Part shown: piece after piece, positions 21,188-31,731 of the stretch
Layout: every line of letters begins with the position of its first letter
Position numbering within the stretch: position 1 is the stretch's first letter
Source of the DNA: Thermothielavioides terrestris NRRL 8126
Taxonomy: Eukaryota > Ascomycota > Sordariomycetes > Sordariales > Chaetomiaceae
Assembly (NCBI RefSeq): GCF_000226115.1
Contig: NC_016457.1
Coordinates: forward strand, 6,076,001-6,140,000
Reading direction: 5' to 3'
DNA: 64,000 nucleotides
Notes under the pieces: generated by a model
Databases searched by the model: none
The model's input: the letters and a program-made list of their open reading frames with translations, nothing else
Told to the model about the DNA's origin: nothing
Translations under genes and position numbers: made by a program

Positions 21188-21743
21188 GGCGGCGGCGGTC
21201 GGCAACAGTATTGGTGCTGGACTTGGCGGGTTCGCGGACGAGTCCCAGATGGAAAGTGAGGTGCGCCGACGGGTAAGGGAGATGGAACGGTTCAAGCTCG
21301 AGCTCAACTGCTTGTAGGCAAATTTTGATCGTGTACACCTGGACATTGAAACCGCGGACATGGCTGTTCTTTAAATACATTCAGCAAGCCACGACTCTAG
21401 GCCAGGCGCCCTCATGCTTGCCACTCAGCCTCCTCGGGCGAGCAACATCATCTGTGTGGGAGGAAACCCTACACATCCCAAAACGGAATACAATCTCGTC
21501 GCACATTTGGTTTGCGACAAAGCCATGCCGAAAACAGCATACAATGGAAAAATCGGGCCAGTAAACCTCCCAAGGTATTTGAATGAAGGCCTCAGACAAG
21601 TCAAGCATTCCCCTTGACTTGTGCTGGCTCCGATGTCGGGAATTGTGTGACGGTTAAATGCCCCTTGGAAGCACCGAAGCCCACGCCACTTATCAGGCAG
21701 CGGCGGCGGATGAAAAAAGAAGTGGGAGGATCAGTCTTGGCCA
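21188..21743. promoter_or_regulatory. Divergent promoter region, SDR / nucleotidyltransferase
   Basis: About 0.6 kb between head-to-head starts, so any shared regulatory elements lie here. No specific site is recognised and no gene is seen. Confidence 0.4.
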
Positions 21744-21893
21744 ATGGCTGATTCAATTAACCACATTGACAGGCAAAGAAAGCGAATACAACCCAGCTCC
21801 CCCGCCGTCCTCCCGCTCCCGGATTCCGTCTCACTCGGGAATATCTGCTACAACCACAGCAGCAGCCAAGCCGTCGTTGCAGCCTCTCGCAAG

Positions 21894-22694
21894 ATGTATC
21901 CCCATCATGAGCAGACGATTCAGAACATCAAGGCTCACCTTCAACAGGACCCCAGGGTCCAAGCCCTGATACTTGGCGGCTCGATCGCACATGGGTTTGA
22001 GAACCCCGCATCGGACGTTGACGTCCTCATCGTCCTCTCCGAGGACGACTACAACGCCCAGCTCGAAACCGGCTATTCCACCTATCGCAACGTGGAAGCA
22101 GCTCCATACCCTGGAGGCTACGTCGACGGAAAGTACATCACTCTGAGCTTCATCCGGCAGGTTGCCGAGCGCGGCAGCGAGCCGTGGCGATACGCCTTCG
22201 ACGGTGCCCAAGTCCTCTTCAGTCGAATTCCCGGCCTGGAAGACGAGATCAAGCGAGCAGCCACGTACCCCGTGGGCGAAAAGACGGACCGTGTGAAGCG
22301 CTTCCGCACACAACTTGCAGCTTGGCACTGGTTTTCCATCGAGGCGCGAAAGAAGAACAACAAGTATTTGCTGAACGTCGCCGTCAGCAAGCTGGTCTTG
22401 TTCGGAAGCAGGCTGATACTCGCGCACAACGAAACGCTGTATCCTTTCCACAAGTGGCTGCTGGCCGTGCTGGAACGAGTGCCTGAGAAACCAGAGGGCT
22501 TCGTCAGCGCGATCGAACGGCTCAACGAGGATCGTTCCGAAGAGAACGTGCAAGAGTTCTTCGAGATGGTCAAACAATTCCGCAACTGGGACGAGACAAT
22601 GCTGCCCGATGGATGGGAGCGGTGGGGTTCACAGTATGCGCAGGATGTCGAGTTGACTTGGCTGAACGGGAATCGAGCGATTGATGACTTGTGA
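21894..22694 (+). CDS. Bacterial-type minimal nucleotidyltransferase domain protein
   Basis: 266 aa, single exon (317 aa if the upstream in-frame ATG at 21744 is used). The domain signature is GGSIAHGFENPASDVDVLIV: a GS motif followed after a spacer by the D-x-D metal-binding pair of the pol-beta nucleotidyltransferase superfamily, as in MNT/HEPN and aminoglycoside adenylyltransferase proteins. Then come GKYITLSFIRQVAERGS, HWFSIEARKKNNKYLL, RLILAHNETLYPFHKW and LLAVLERVPEKPEGF, which resemble the helical second domain of bacterial/archaeal members. No introns and this architecture suggest ancient acquisition from bacteria; adenylylated substrate unknown. The 21894 start aligns with the domain; the longer form adds a Ser/Pro-rich leader. 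Confidence 0.8.
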   Translation: MYPHHEQTIQNIKAHLQQDPRVQALILGGSIAHGFENPASDVDVLIVLSEDDYNAQLETGYSTYRNVEAAPYPGGYVDGKYITLSFIRQVAERGSEPWRYAFDGAQVLFSRIPGLEDEIKRAATYPVGEKTDRVKRFRTQLAAWHWFSIEARKKNNKYLLNVAVSKLVLFGSRLILAHNETLYPFHKWLLAVLERVPEKPEGFVSAIERLNEDRSEENVQEFFEMVKQFRNWDETMLPDGWERWGSQYAQDVELTWLNGNRAIDDL

Positions 22695-23227
22695 CTACCG
22701 TAGTTAACCGTCTCCTCGGTTTTTTAAACGAGGAAAGTTGGAGACGTGTTCGCGGCCCTCTGCGTCGAATGCAAAAGCAGGGGCTCCCACGATCAAGAAC
22801 CTGGGAGGAAACTAATTGCAATATACTGGACTCACTTGTTTTTCTCTATACGTCCTGCTGAGTGTCTCCGCGGTGCCGACTTCAAAATGTTAGCTCTCAG
22901 CATCAAGGTGTGGCGGGAAACTGCATGCTACAGAAGTCTGTGCCCTCCCATCAACGCCTATGTTGTGTTCCATAAGGTAGTATAACCAAGAGCGGAAGCC
23001 TCTCCCTGGTCAAAAAGACAAGTATAAACCAAGTAAGGTCATTGCTGATTCAACTCACGAGCAGTTCAGGGCCAGCCGGTGAGCAATGAGTAACCCAAGC
23101 GCGCGCGCCGGACTTGGAACGCATCTCCCGCCGAGCCATAAGGTATCCAATGGTAAGGACAGACATCTGCTTCGTGTATGCTGACAGTGTGTGCCGCTAC
23201 CGGCTGAGGTCTTCGACAAGGGAGGTG
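22695..23227. other. Intergenic, no gene seen
   Basis: Follows the nucleotidyltransferase gene. A short inverted repeat GTCTCC...GGAGAC-like (22703-22747, with AAAAAAC/GTTTTTT strings between) directly after the stop could be a 3' hairpin. It ends at a TIR element. Confidence 0.3.
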
Positions 23228-23986
23228 TACGGCGCTCCAAACGTATCACTGTCTATAAACGTGACACTCGTTTGCAACTAACTCCAACCTAAACAAACAA
23301 ACCTAGCCCACTTTCAAAATCGCTCTTCGCTATATGCAATAAAACATTGCCTACCCTGCCTATCGCTCCCGCTTACCTACCTAGGTACTGTACCTACCTA
23401 TGGCTTGTACGCACCCTGCGGCACCTACAGTTACATACCACTATAGCACCTACAGTTACGTACCCTGCGGCACCTACAGTTACGTACCCTACGGTACCTA
23501 CAGTTATGTACCGCGGTACCCATAGTTACGTACCCTGCGGCACCCACAGTTGCGTACCCTGCGGCACCCATAGTTACGTACCTTACGCTACGGCACCTAC
23601 AGGGCAGTCATATACCCTACGGCACCTACAGTTACGTACCCTACGGTACCCATAGTTGTATACCCTGCCTATAGCAGCTACAGTTGTGCATCCTGCCTAC
23701 GGCAGCCACAGTTGTACACCCTGCCTACGGCAGCCACAGTTGTATATCCTGCCTACGGCAGCCACAGTTGTACACCCTGCCTATAGCTTATATACGCCTT
23801 GCCTATAGCTATTAGAAGTATTGTAAGGTATAAAGTAGCTCAAATATCTTTAATTGTATAGAGCGAGGGGCGATTCTTAAAATCGGGTTACAGCGGGGTA
23901 AGCTGGTTGCTATAGCGATTATTCGGCTAGCGGTCAGTTGCAAACGGGTTTAGGTTAATGGACAGTGATACGTTTGGAGCGCCGTA
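23228..23986. mobile_element. Short non-autonomous TIR element with 6-bp target duplication and satellite core
   Basis: Imperfect terminal inverted repeats of about 50 bp: the left end starts TACGGCGCTCCAAACGTATC (23228) and the right end is its complement ending at 23986; the outer 26 bp are identical. The direct repeat GAGGTG flanks it at 23222-23227 and 23987-23992. No transposase is encoded. The interior is a degenerate tandem repeat (see 23390-23800). If the ends are drawn two bases in, the duplication is TA and the element would be mariner-like; the 6-bp repeat argues for another superfamily. Confidence 0.7.
23390..23800. repeat. Degenerate tandem repeat, about 24-27-bp unit
   Basis: More than 12 copies of a unit of the form CCTGCGGCACCTACAGTTAC + GTAC, drifting into CCTGCCTACGGCAGCCACAG + TTGTAC towards the right. 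Many units contain GTAC or GGTACC palindromes. Confined to the TIR element. Confidence 0.85.
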
Positions 23987-24413
23987 GAGGTGATCCTTTG
24001 CCAAGGCGCCAACGAAGTCACGATATTCCTTGGCATTGCGTGGACATTGCGTGGACAGCTGCAGCGGGAATGAGGCACAGCACATCACGACCTTGGCAGA
24101 GATGGCTGGGCAATGAAGCCTGGCGACCTGCGCCCATTGACAGCCCACAAGCTTCCATCATGTTGGGGGCGCATGTCAAACGTGAAGCCTGTGCCACGTC
24201 CATGGAAAGCGGTAATACCGCTACAGGATTCCATCTGGGGCGGCCTGCTTGAGAGGGGACGATGGCTAAGCTCATGTGCATGTTTTCTTTTCCTTTTATA
24301 AAGGTGCTCTTGCGGTCTTCGTTTCCCCCGGTGTACTCGGGTTTCCAACTTTGCATCGTTTCCCTTGTTGCAGCAACAGTCAGTTGCGATTGATTCCGCC
24401 GCGGGCCGAAGCC
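23987..24413. other. Intergenic, RTA1-like gene promoter side
   Basis: No gene. A small 11-bp tandem repeat (CATTGCGTGGA twice) lies near 24035-24056. Confidence 0.35.
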
Positions 24414-25598
24414 ATGCTCCCTCACAGCCTGACAAGAACCGCGATCAGGCTATTGCTTCGCCGGGACGACTCGGACTCGGACGACGATGTAAACGGGAGC
24501 CAGGACTGTGTATATGCCACGCCGGGCCCCAACGGCAATGTTCCCGTGACGGCGTGCAACTCGTACTACAACTACGACCCTCAATTCGCCCCAGCTGTTG
24601 CAGTGGCTGTGCTCTTCGGTATCTTCACGGCGATTCATGTCGTGGAGGCTTTCCTCTTCAAGAAGGTTAGACTATAACGACGCCATTGCTCTGGACAGCT
24701 GACTGACAGAGGTACAGCGGTACGCATGGGTCCTTATTATGGGAGCTCTCTGGGAAACAATCGCCTTCGTTATCCACTCCCTGGGCACCAAGGACCAACA
24801 ACAGATTGGCTATGCCACCGCGTGGAACATTTTGTTCCTGCTGGCTCCGCTGTGGATCAATGCGTTTGCCTACATGACCTTCGCGCGAATGGTGCTGTTT
24901 TGGCATCCAGAGGGCAAGGTTGCGGGTTTCAGGGCGGCCGTGATCGCCCGGTGGTTCGTGCTCGCCGACATCTTGAGCTTCGTCGTTCAGGCTGTTGGGG
25001 GAATCATGGCAAGCCCTGGCGCTAGCGCCAACATTATTCAGATCGGTTTGAACATCTTCATGGGCGGCATAGGCCTTCAACTGTTGTTCATCCTGGTGTT
25101 CCTTGGCCTTATGGGAGCATTCCACAGACGCTGCAGTCAAGCACCACAAGTTGTGGATGGTGGAAAGAGGGGTTGGAGGCCGCTGCTTTGGGGTCTTTAC
25201 GGGGTCCTCGTTTGCATCATCGTCCGTCTCCTCCCGCTCCCCCACCCCTCCCGTGCTGCCGCTCACTGATGCAGGTCCGAATCATCTTTCGAATGGCCGA
25301 GTTTGCACGAGGCATTACACCCGAGAATCCCGTCCCGTTCCACGAGGCGTACGCATATGCACTGGACTGCTTCCCAATGATGGTAGCCCTGCTGCTCCTC
25401 GCCATCTACCATCCGGGCCGTTATCTGGTTGGCCCAGACAGCGAGTTTCCCCGATTGTCGCGAAAGGAAAAGAAGGCTCTGAAGCGTGAGAAGAAGGCTG
25501 CTCGGGGAGAGGAAAAGGAAGCCAAAAGCCAGGCAAAGAAGAGTGGCGGAGCAAGAACGAGCAGTAGCGAGGGAATGTATCAGCTAGAGCAGGTTTAA
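24414..25598 (+). CDS. RTA1-like seven-transmembrane protein (lipid-translocating exporter family)
   Basis: 359 aa, three exons: 24414-24665, 24718-25221, 25275-25598, all in frame. RTA1 family proteins are fungal 7-TM plasma membrane proteins linked to lipid translocation and resistance to 7-aminocholesterol or sphingoid bases. Hydrophobic segments: FAPAVAVAVLFGIFTAIHVV, WVLIMGALWETIAFVIHSL, AWNILFLLAPLWINAFAYM, RWFVLADILSFVVQAVGG, IFMGGIGLQLLFILVFLGL, GLYGVLVCIIVRIIFRMAEF and DCFPMMVALLLLAIYHPGRY. The ARMVLFW and FRMAEFARG segments and the GGIGLQ block are family hallmarks. The C-terminus is a charged cytosolic tail of Lys/Glu repeats (EKKALKREKKA). Intron 2 is a 53-nt, pyrimidine-rich intron splitting CII|VRII. 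Converges with the lactonase gene (167 bp between stops). Confidence 0.9.
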
Positions 25599-25765
25599 AG
25601 TTTGGGACAAATCCGAGTGTGCGAGTGATCCTGGGATGAAAACTTTTGGGACATCCTCTCCACCTTTCTGTCATCGATGCTTAGCGTTGAGGATATCTCG
25701 TTGCCAGCACAAGGACTCGGCCGGCCAGATGTACCATCCACACGCCGCCTCAACCGTCATGTTCG

Positions 25766-26990
25766 TTACTCTACCCAAACCACCGCGCTCAGGCCGTCCT
25801 CCTGACCTGCCTCGCCTTTCTGGGCCACCTGAATGTTAGCCACCAGCTTGCCAAGTTTCCCGGTGGCCGGATCGCGGGCAACGATGGCCACGTTTGACGA
25901 GGTCTGGCCGCCAACCGCGAGCAGCGTGCCATCCTTGTTGAACTGGAAAGTGCGAGGGTAGTATGAGTACGAGTTTGCTGCTTCAAGCCAGGTGATGGCG
26001 CCGGTGGTGGGGTCGATGGTGTAAATGGCGATGGAATCTTGTTGCGAACCGAAGGTCTCGTCCGCGCGGTTGGTCGCATACAGAAAGTTGCCGACCAAAC
26101 GGAGTTCAGCGGCCTTCGTTGTCGGCCCACCTTTCTCGCCGGGAGCATACGTCGACAGCGTCTGCGTCTTGTTCAGCGAGAGGCAACCGGACGCGTCGCT
26201 CGGGTAGGTCACGTCCCAGGCCGACACCGAGTTTCCGAGCTCGTTGACTGTGTAGGCTTTTTGCAGGCCGCTCGACGACTTCCAGAACTCGATGTGACGG
26301 GGACCGTCTCCGGGATCGGCCTTGCCCTCGGAGCACGCCGTGAGGTTGCCGCTGTTGGCGTCGATCTTAAAGATGCGCACGAGATCGGCGCCCAAGTCCG
26401 GAGTGAGAATGTACTGCCCGGTGGGGTCGACCTGCACCTCATGAGGGTGCGGGACGTCCTGCCTCGGGTTCGGCCCCCTCTGTGCCATGGTGAACTTGAG
26501 TGTCTGCGATGCAGAGTTGCCTGAAAGCGGCATCTTGTATGTGGTGACCGTGGAGGGAGTGCTTCCAAGCTTAGCGTCAGCAGCGGCCCATGAGCACAGG
26601 ACATGCAACTTACTACTCGGCAGTTGCCACGAAGCCCCGGCCATCCGCTCCACCATACAAACGGCCGTACACAGTATTGCCAGCGGTCTTGGCCTTCCCG
26701 GTCAAGGTGAGGCGGCCGTCATTTCCCACGCTGTACTCGGCAAGTACGCCAGGTGGGTTCCACGTCTCGTCGAAGCAATACAGCTTGCGCGTGTCGCCGT
26801 AATACTGGATCCAAGCGGGCGTGGCGCCGCACCCAGTTGTCTGGGACGTTATCGACAATGTACCACTGGTATTGGTGCCGGCTAGGGAGAGGGTGTAGAC
26901 TCCGCCAGAGAAGTGGGATGCAATCAAGGTGGCCCCGAAGGCACTGGGGGCCAGCGCGAGAGCTGGGAGTACATGAACGAAACGCAGCAT
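25766..26990 (-). CDS. Secreted lactonase-family seven-bladed beta-propeller protein
   Basis: 390 aa, two exons: 26990-26614 and 26561-25766, 52-nt intron (donor GTAAGT, branch CTGAC), joining VATAEY to TPSTVTTYKMPL. The first 19 residues (MLRFVHVLPALALAPSAFG) are a signal peptide, so the protein should be secreted. The rest matches the lactonase / 3-carboxymuconate cyclase propeller family: HPHEVQVDPTGQYILTPDLG, DLVRIFKID, GDGPRHIEFW, KAYTVNELGNSVSAWDV, AAELRLVGNFLYATNR, SIAIYTID, YYPRTFQFNKDGTLLAVGGQ, SNVAIVARDPATGKLG. Blade-like (H/R)P(H)...D..G motifs recur. Substrate (a sugar lactone or muconolactone) is not predictable. Neighbour RTA1-like gene is convergent. Confidence 0.9.
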
Positions 26991-28726
26991 AGTGAATAAT
27001 CCGTGTGACGCCAGGTTCACGCGACTGCAGCAAGCGACATACCTCCAAGGCCAAGTTGTCTCCCAGACTATATACCGCCCAGTGAACCTTCGCCTCAGCG
27101 GGTAATCGTCCACGCTCCTTCCGGGCCCGCCAAGTCACATCACTAGCCGGGCGGTTTTAGCCGGAAATCAGGTACTTGCGGAGATCTAGAAGGGCCCCCA
27201 GCGCTGTGGATGTATGTTTCAATCGGAAATTAAAGGGCGACCCTCCCATCGTGCTCCGTTTGTTCGCAATTGGATAGAGCCAGATCTCGGGGGCGCCCAG
27301 GTCCGGCTGCTCTATGGGCTTCGGCTCGGGATGAATTGCACCCCTTGCAGGTTCGTCCGCACTTGGACTTGCGCCTATTAACTGTGTACACTTGCAGAGG
27401 ACACGACTGAAGGACCTCCGAACACAAATCAAGTGACAACTTAGCCGTGTTAGCCTGCCGATGTGCCGTGTTCGCCCCCTTAGGTTACATCAAGTTGTTG
27501 CATTGATCTTCAGCTCGGTGCTACACTGCCTCCACGCGTGCATGTTTTTATACGGTAAGAGAGCCTCTAGCGAGGCACTAACTGGGCAATCCGAAAATCG
27601 TTGTAATCCTGCCTTGGCCGTCGAATACATCCATCGGAGTAGCAGAGGGGAAAACACGCCAGCGATCCGCGCAAATCAGCGTTGATAAGCTATATAATAG
27701 CCACATGTTGTCCGGATCCACACCAGGCTAGGGTGGGATGTAAGGGAAGAAATGCCTCTCGCGTAGTGCTCTACTTTCTAACTCATCTAGCATCTCGTGT
27801 ATGTGCTCGACGAGAGTTCAATGAGCACGCTGTACCCCAATTTGGAGGTCAGCCACTTCTATGCTCGACACTCTGATGTTCTCTTCGAACAACAGCCTAA
27901 CTTGAATAAATATTCCCTAAAATTACTTCTCTTCTTATGGGCTGCCATGGCTGCCTCCTTAGCCCCAGGGTCTGCTAGACCCTGTAGTCTCATGTGCGTC
28001 CAAGCGGTACCCCCCATAGGCTAAGGACAGCCCATGCCTTTGGAACCTCCAGTTGAGGGCCCTGCTAGAAGAACCGCAGCAGGCAACCCTGTCCCAACCG
28101 AGGATGGACGGAGTTCAAACAGTTCTAAAACCTATATGCAGCTCGGCTTAGCCCTCGTTCCATTGTCTCTTCAAGATCGTTACCGTCAACCCAATGTCCT
28201 CCGCGGCCTAGCAAAACTACCGGCTGTGCTTGGCTTTGTAGGCAGAACTGCCTTATACGCCCCTGAAATCGAGTCACTCCCGCCTCGATGGGGGCCGTAA
28301 ACGCAATTTCAATCAAGGGCAGGTTTCAGCTTTCCAATGCCCGCACCGCTAGCTGCCTCCCTCCATAAGTAGATATTTTGACCTAGCTTGACATTGGAAA
28401 GGGGAAGAGGCAAGCAACTGGCAGTCCACCGCACTGGCTCCCACAGAATCACCAGGTGGTATCATGGAGAACCCGAACCCCATCCCAAAGGAGGTCTCCC
28501 TTATCACTCATTTCCGCTGCTGCCGAACGCATGGGCACAATTGTTGCAACACCTCAGGTAATTGAAAAGTTCAAGAAGGAAGTATGTTATATGCTGGCCA
28601 TAGCGACACGTTTTCTGCGGACTCGTCGACAGCGCAGGAGATCGGCCAACGCTAGAAGCCAATCTGTGGCGGCAAGCAGTTTCCTAATGTCTATGCGACG
28701 GTGTCCTAAACTGGGCAAGTTGTGAC
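26991..28726. other. Long intergenic stretch, lower GC, no intact gene
   Basis: No convincing gene. From about 27680 to 28350 the composition shifts toward A+T and pyrimidine-ending codons and short ORFs occur in all frames, which may be a worn transposon remnant; I could not identify a family. Confidence 0.3.
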
Positions 28727-28948
28727 CTAGCATTTGACTTGACGAGAAAGGAACGAATTATGATATCGTGAGTAGTCGAGCACGGGCCGGAAGTTGTGCA
28801 ACCAGACGAGTCCATCCTGGGTGTATGCCTTGCTCAGGGCACGGGCTCTGGACCCATTTCCCTCGGCAGCACGATCTTCGCCCCTGTCCCAGCTTGCTAT
28901 AAGTTGGAAGGTGTAGTCTCCTAGGAGCTCGGACCAATGCACTGGCAT
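28727..28948 (-). CDS. Short hypothetical ORF or C-terminal fragment
   Basis: 73 codons from an ATG (MPVHWSELLGDYTFQLIASW) to a stop after FLSRQVKC. The frame is open further 5' without an ATG, so it could be the last exon of a larger gene whose upstream part was not found. Composition (WDRGEDRAAEGNG, LVWLHNFRPVLDYSRYHN) is protein-like. No family recognised. Confidence 0.3.
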   Translation of the reverse strand: MPVHWSELLGDYTFQLIASWDRGEDRAAEGNGSRARALSKAYTQDGLVWLHNFRPVLDYSRYHNSFLSRQVKC

Positions 28949-29706
28949 TGGGTCTTCAGCGCGTCTCTTCTGTGCTATGACTCTTCGTGTACACCGCAAA
29001 GCATCAGGGTTGGTTTAAAGCGAGAAGCTGTAGGTACCAGGTAGTTTTCCCTCGTCTCGCCGTGAACGTTCGTTCGCGTTGTCCGAGACAGCCGATTGGC
29101 CGTCAACGACAAGTTCAGCAAGTGCGTCGGCTGGTGCTCGTCCGTTCTAGTCTCACTGTGGTAAGCTCCTCGGACGCCCATGGCGAGTCGGCGGCAAACC
29201 GGGAATCCCTGAGCATGCTGGGCAGCTCCTAGTCAGACTTCGCCGAAGAACCTTCCGTAGCCGCCTCTAACCTTGACATACGAGCAACTCTACGGCATTC
29301 ACACCCGACTCTGGAGCTGTTTGATTGGATACGTTCAGATCATCCGAGCTACGACCGTCACCCAAGCGCTGCTCTGTCGTCATTCTGTCGTCGTGTCTTG
29401 TTCTCGAATTGGTGCGCAGCGACAGTCGATAACGTCAACTAGTCCCATGATTGACGCCAGTCCAGTTGAAGTCGACGCCCCAGTGACGGTGAGCAATGGC
29501 CCTCGAAGATGGATGCTGACCTGCTCCTTACCGTGGAGCAAGTTGGCCCGCAAGCTGCCATATCCTCCATATAACCCGGGATTAGTTGACCGACCGATTC
29601 CTTTGCTTTTCATCTTTTTGTCTGTCCTCCCCTCTGGCATCGGTACTAACTCGTCCCTGATCACTGCACGCTATCGAACCCTCTTTCGCAGCAACGGAAG
29701 GCGACG
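28949..29706. other. Intergenic upstream of the MARVEL gene
   Basis: No gene supported; a plus-strand ORF (29273-29854) overlaps the MARVEL start in another frame and is a shadow. Confidence 0.3.
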
Positions 29707-30393
29707 ATGGATACGAGGTCCAGCTTTTTTACAGGGCGCATTGCGCGGACCCTACTCGGGCTCAAGTACTTTATCATTCTGGCGTCATCCACCATTCTCA
29801 CCGGCATCCTGTCGTACCTCCTCCACCGTTCCAGCTTCAGAGGAACGCATCTAGTTTACAACGAGGTCATTGTATGTTGTTCCACTGCAACGGGTCTGCG
29901 GAGCCGGGCTGAACTGTCACGCAGGCGGTCCTCACGCTGTTTTTCTACCTGATCGCCATGGTCTTGCCGGCCCTCAAGGCCTACCATGGATACATGCTGC
30001 CACTGAACCTGGCACTCACTTATCTGTGGCTCACGTCGCTCATCTTCTCGTCCCAAGACTACAGCGGCGGACGTTGCCGCTACTTCTCGCCGCCGGGTGT
30101 CGGTCGCTGTGGTCTGAAGCACACCGCCCAGGCCTTCTTCATCATTGGATTGTGCGTCTTCCCAACCCCCCAAGAACACTGCCCGGGCATACGCTGTTCG
30201 GGTGCTGACATGAGAGCTAAACAGCTCGTTCCTCCTTTTCAACACGATCCATGAGGCGCTTATGTGGGCAAGCCATCGCCGAGGCCAAACGGCTGGGGCT
30301 GGTGATGGCGAAAAGGATCGCCCCCTGGCTACCACCACTGGCACCACGGCGGGTGGGACGGAGGGGGAACGCGCGGCACAGGCCACCGTGTAA
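29707..30393 (+). CDS. MARVEL-domain four-TM membrane protein
   Basis: 186 aa, three exons: 29707-29871, 29925-30151, 30225-30393. Four hydrophobic helices: LLGLKYFIILASSTILTGIL; EVIAVLTLFFYLIAMVLPA; LPLNLALTYLWLTSLIFSS; and KHTAQAFFIIGFSFLLFNT. Between helices 3 and 4 lies the conserved extracellular loop SQDYSGGRCRYFSPPG...RCGLKH, with the paired cysteines and SSQDY(S/N)GGRC signature of fungal MARVEL proteins. The C-terminus (EALMWASHRR then a Gly/Thr-rich tail) is cytosolic. MARVEL proteins organise membrane microdomains or cell-wall enzymes in fungi; exact role unknown. Starts at the first ATG in frame; the intron donors are GTATGT and GTGCGT. Confidence 0.85.
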
Positions 30394-31731
30394 GCTGTGG
30401 CCGAAACCAGTCAAGGCGGACCTTCGGAACACATAATAACCCGCGATGCGTCCGGCGTGATGTGCTCTGCCAAGCGTTATTCACTGTGCAGTCGACGTGG
30501 TCGGAGGGCGGCGCGTGGCGGTGGATCTCAAGGCACGGCTTGCCATTGCCAACTTGGGGGCTTCACTTCCACTTTGCTTTGGAACAGGATGGAGCATGCC
30601 AAAACGATGAACACATGTCCTTCTTGTACTTAGCCCAATTCAGATCTGACAACTGTAATTGGAAGCTGGAGTTCCAAGAATCCTCTACACCCTGGTCGAG
30701 CGGGTTATCCCTTGAGAGATGTGGGCATCCTTTCGGGTTTCGGCGAACAGTTCTCCCGTGCCACAAGTCGAAGCCGCTCCGTACATCTCGGCCGAAAGAG
30801 TTGCACAAAACAACAAGGAGCGGAGCACCAGGACATGTCGGAGGAATTGAGCAGGGCATTAAGTAGGACGGTGTTTGCGAAGGGACCGTGGCCGCCCCCG
30901 AAGCTGTCGGCAATGCCAATTGGGCTAGAGCCTTGGAAGAGCGGTATGCAGAGAGCATCGGAGGCGGCAGCACACTCGTCGATGGTATAGTTTCGAGGTA
31001 TGGAAAGGGACCACAGTTGGCCCGCTTCCGGAAAACGGGATGGTTCGACGCATCGCGGTCCCCGGTCATTGTGCATCTGCGGTTCCTAGTCCATTGTATG
31101 AACAGAACTGTCCTCCCGAGGCGAGACGAGTCCGTTCAGCCGCCAGCTTGCATCGTTCCGCTGCGACGCGAGCGAGCTTTCCTCTGACCATGTTGCTCAG
31201 ACAAGCCGCCAGCCAAATGGAAGCTTAAATCGAGCAAGACTCCTCTCGCGACGCGCCCTCGCATTGTCGCACTCGTGAGAATCTCGCACTGTCGCATTCT
31301 TGAGAATTTTGGCGTTGTCGCATTCATCAAGAATCTCGCATTGTCGCATTCGTCAAGAATCTCGCATTCTCGCATTCGCCTGAAGATAACCGCCCCAGGG
31401 TGGGCCCATATGCATCTACTACTAATAATGGGCCTTGCACGCTTGCCAGTCGTGTTTGTTTGCACCGACTTGTAAACTGACACAACCTGGAAGTTACTTG
31501 CTCATTTAGCAGAGTCATTTCATTTTTCTTTCACTTTGAGCAAGGAAGCCGCAGACTGTATACCTGCCTTACCTTGGAAACAGCACAAGACTTGCCACTG
31601 CACGGCGAAAACGAACGATCAATCAGACGTGTTTCGCCCTTCGAATTTCGAGAAGACCACTCACGGGGGCAATTGTGCTTCGACCGGCATCCTCCTAGCA
31701 GATTGATTACATCCCCGACGATACGTTAGTC
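30394..31731. other. Intergenic with a minisatellite at 31260-31387
   Basis: No gene supported. Minus-strand ORFs near 30563-31076 have no motifs. The only structured feature is the 26-bp minisatellite. Confidence 0.35.
31260..31387. repeat. 26-bp minisatellite, five units
   Basis: Units 31260-31284, 31285-31310, 31311-31336, 31337-31362 and 31363-31387 share the form CGCATTGTCGCATTCGTCAA + GAATCT. The last unit is diverged. Consecutive units each contain two CGCATT-type strings. Confidence 0.9.
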
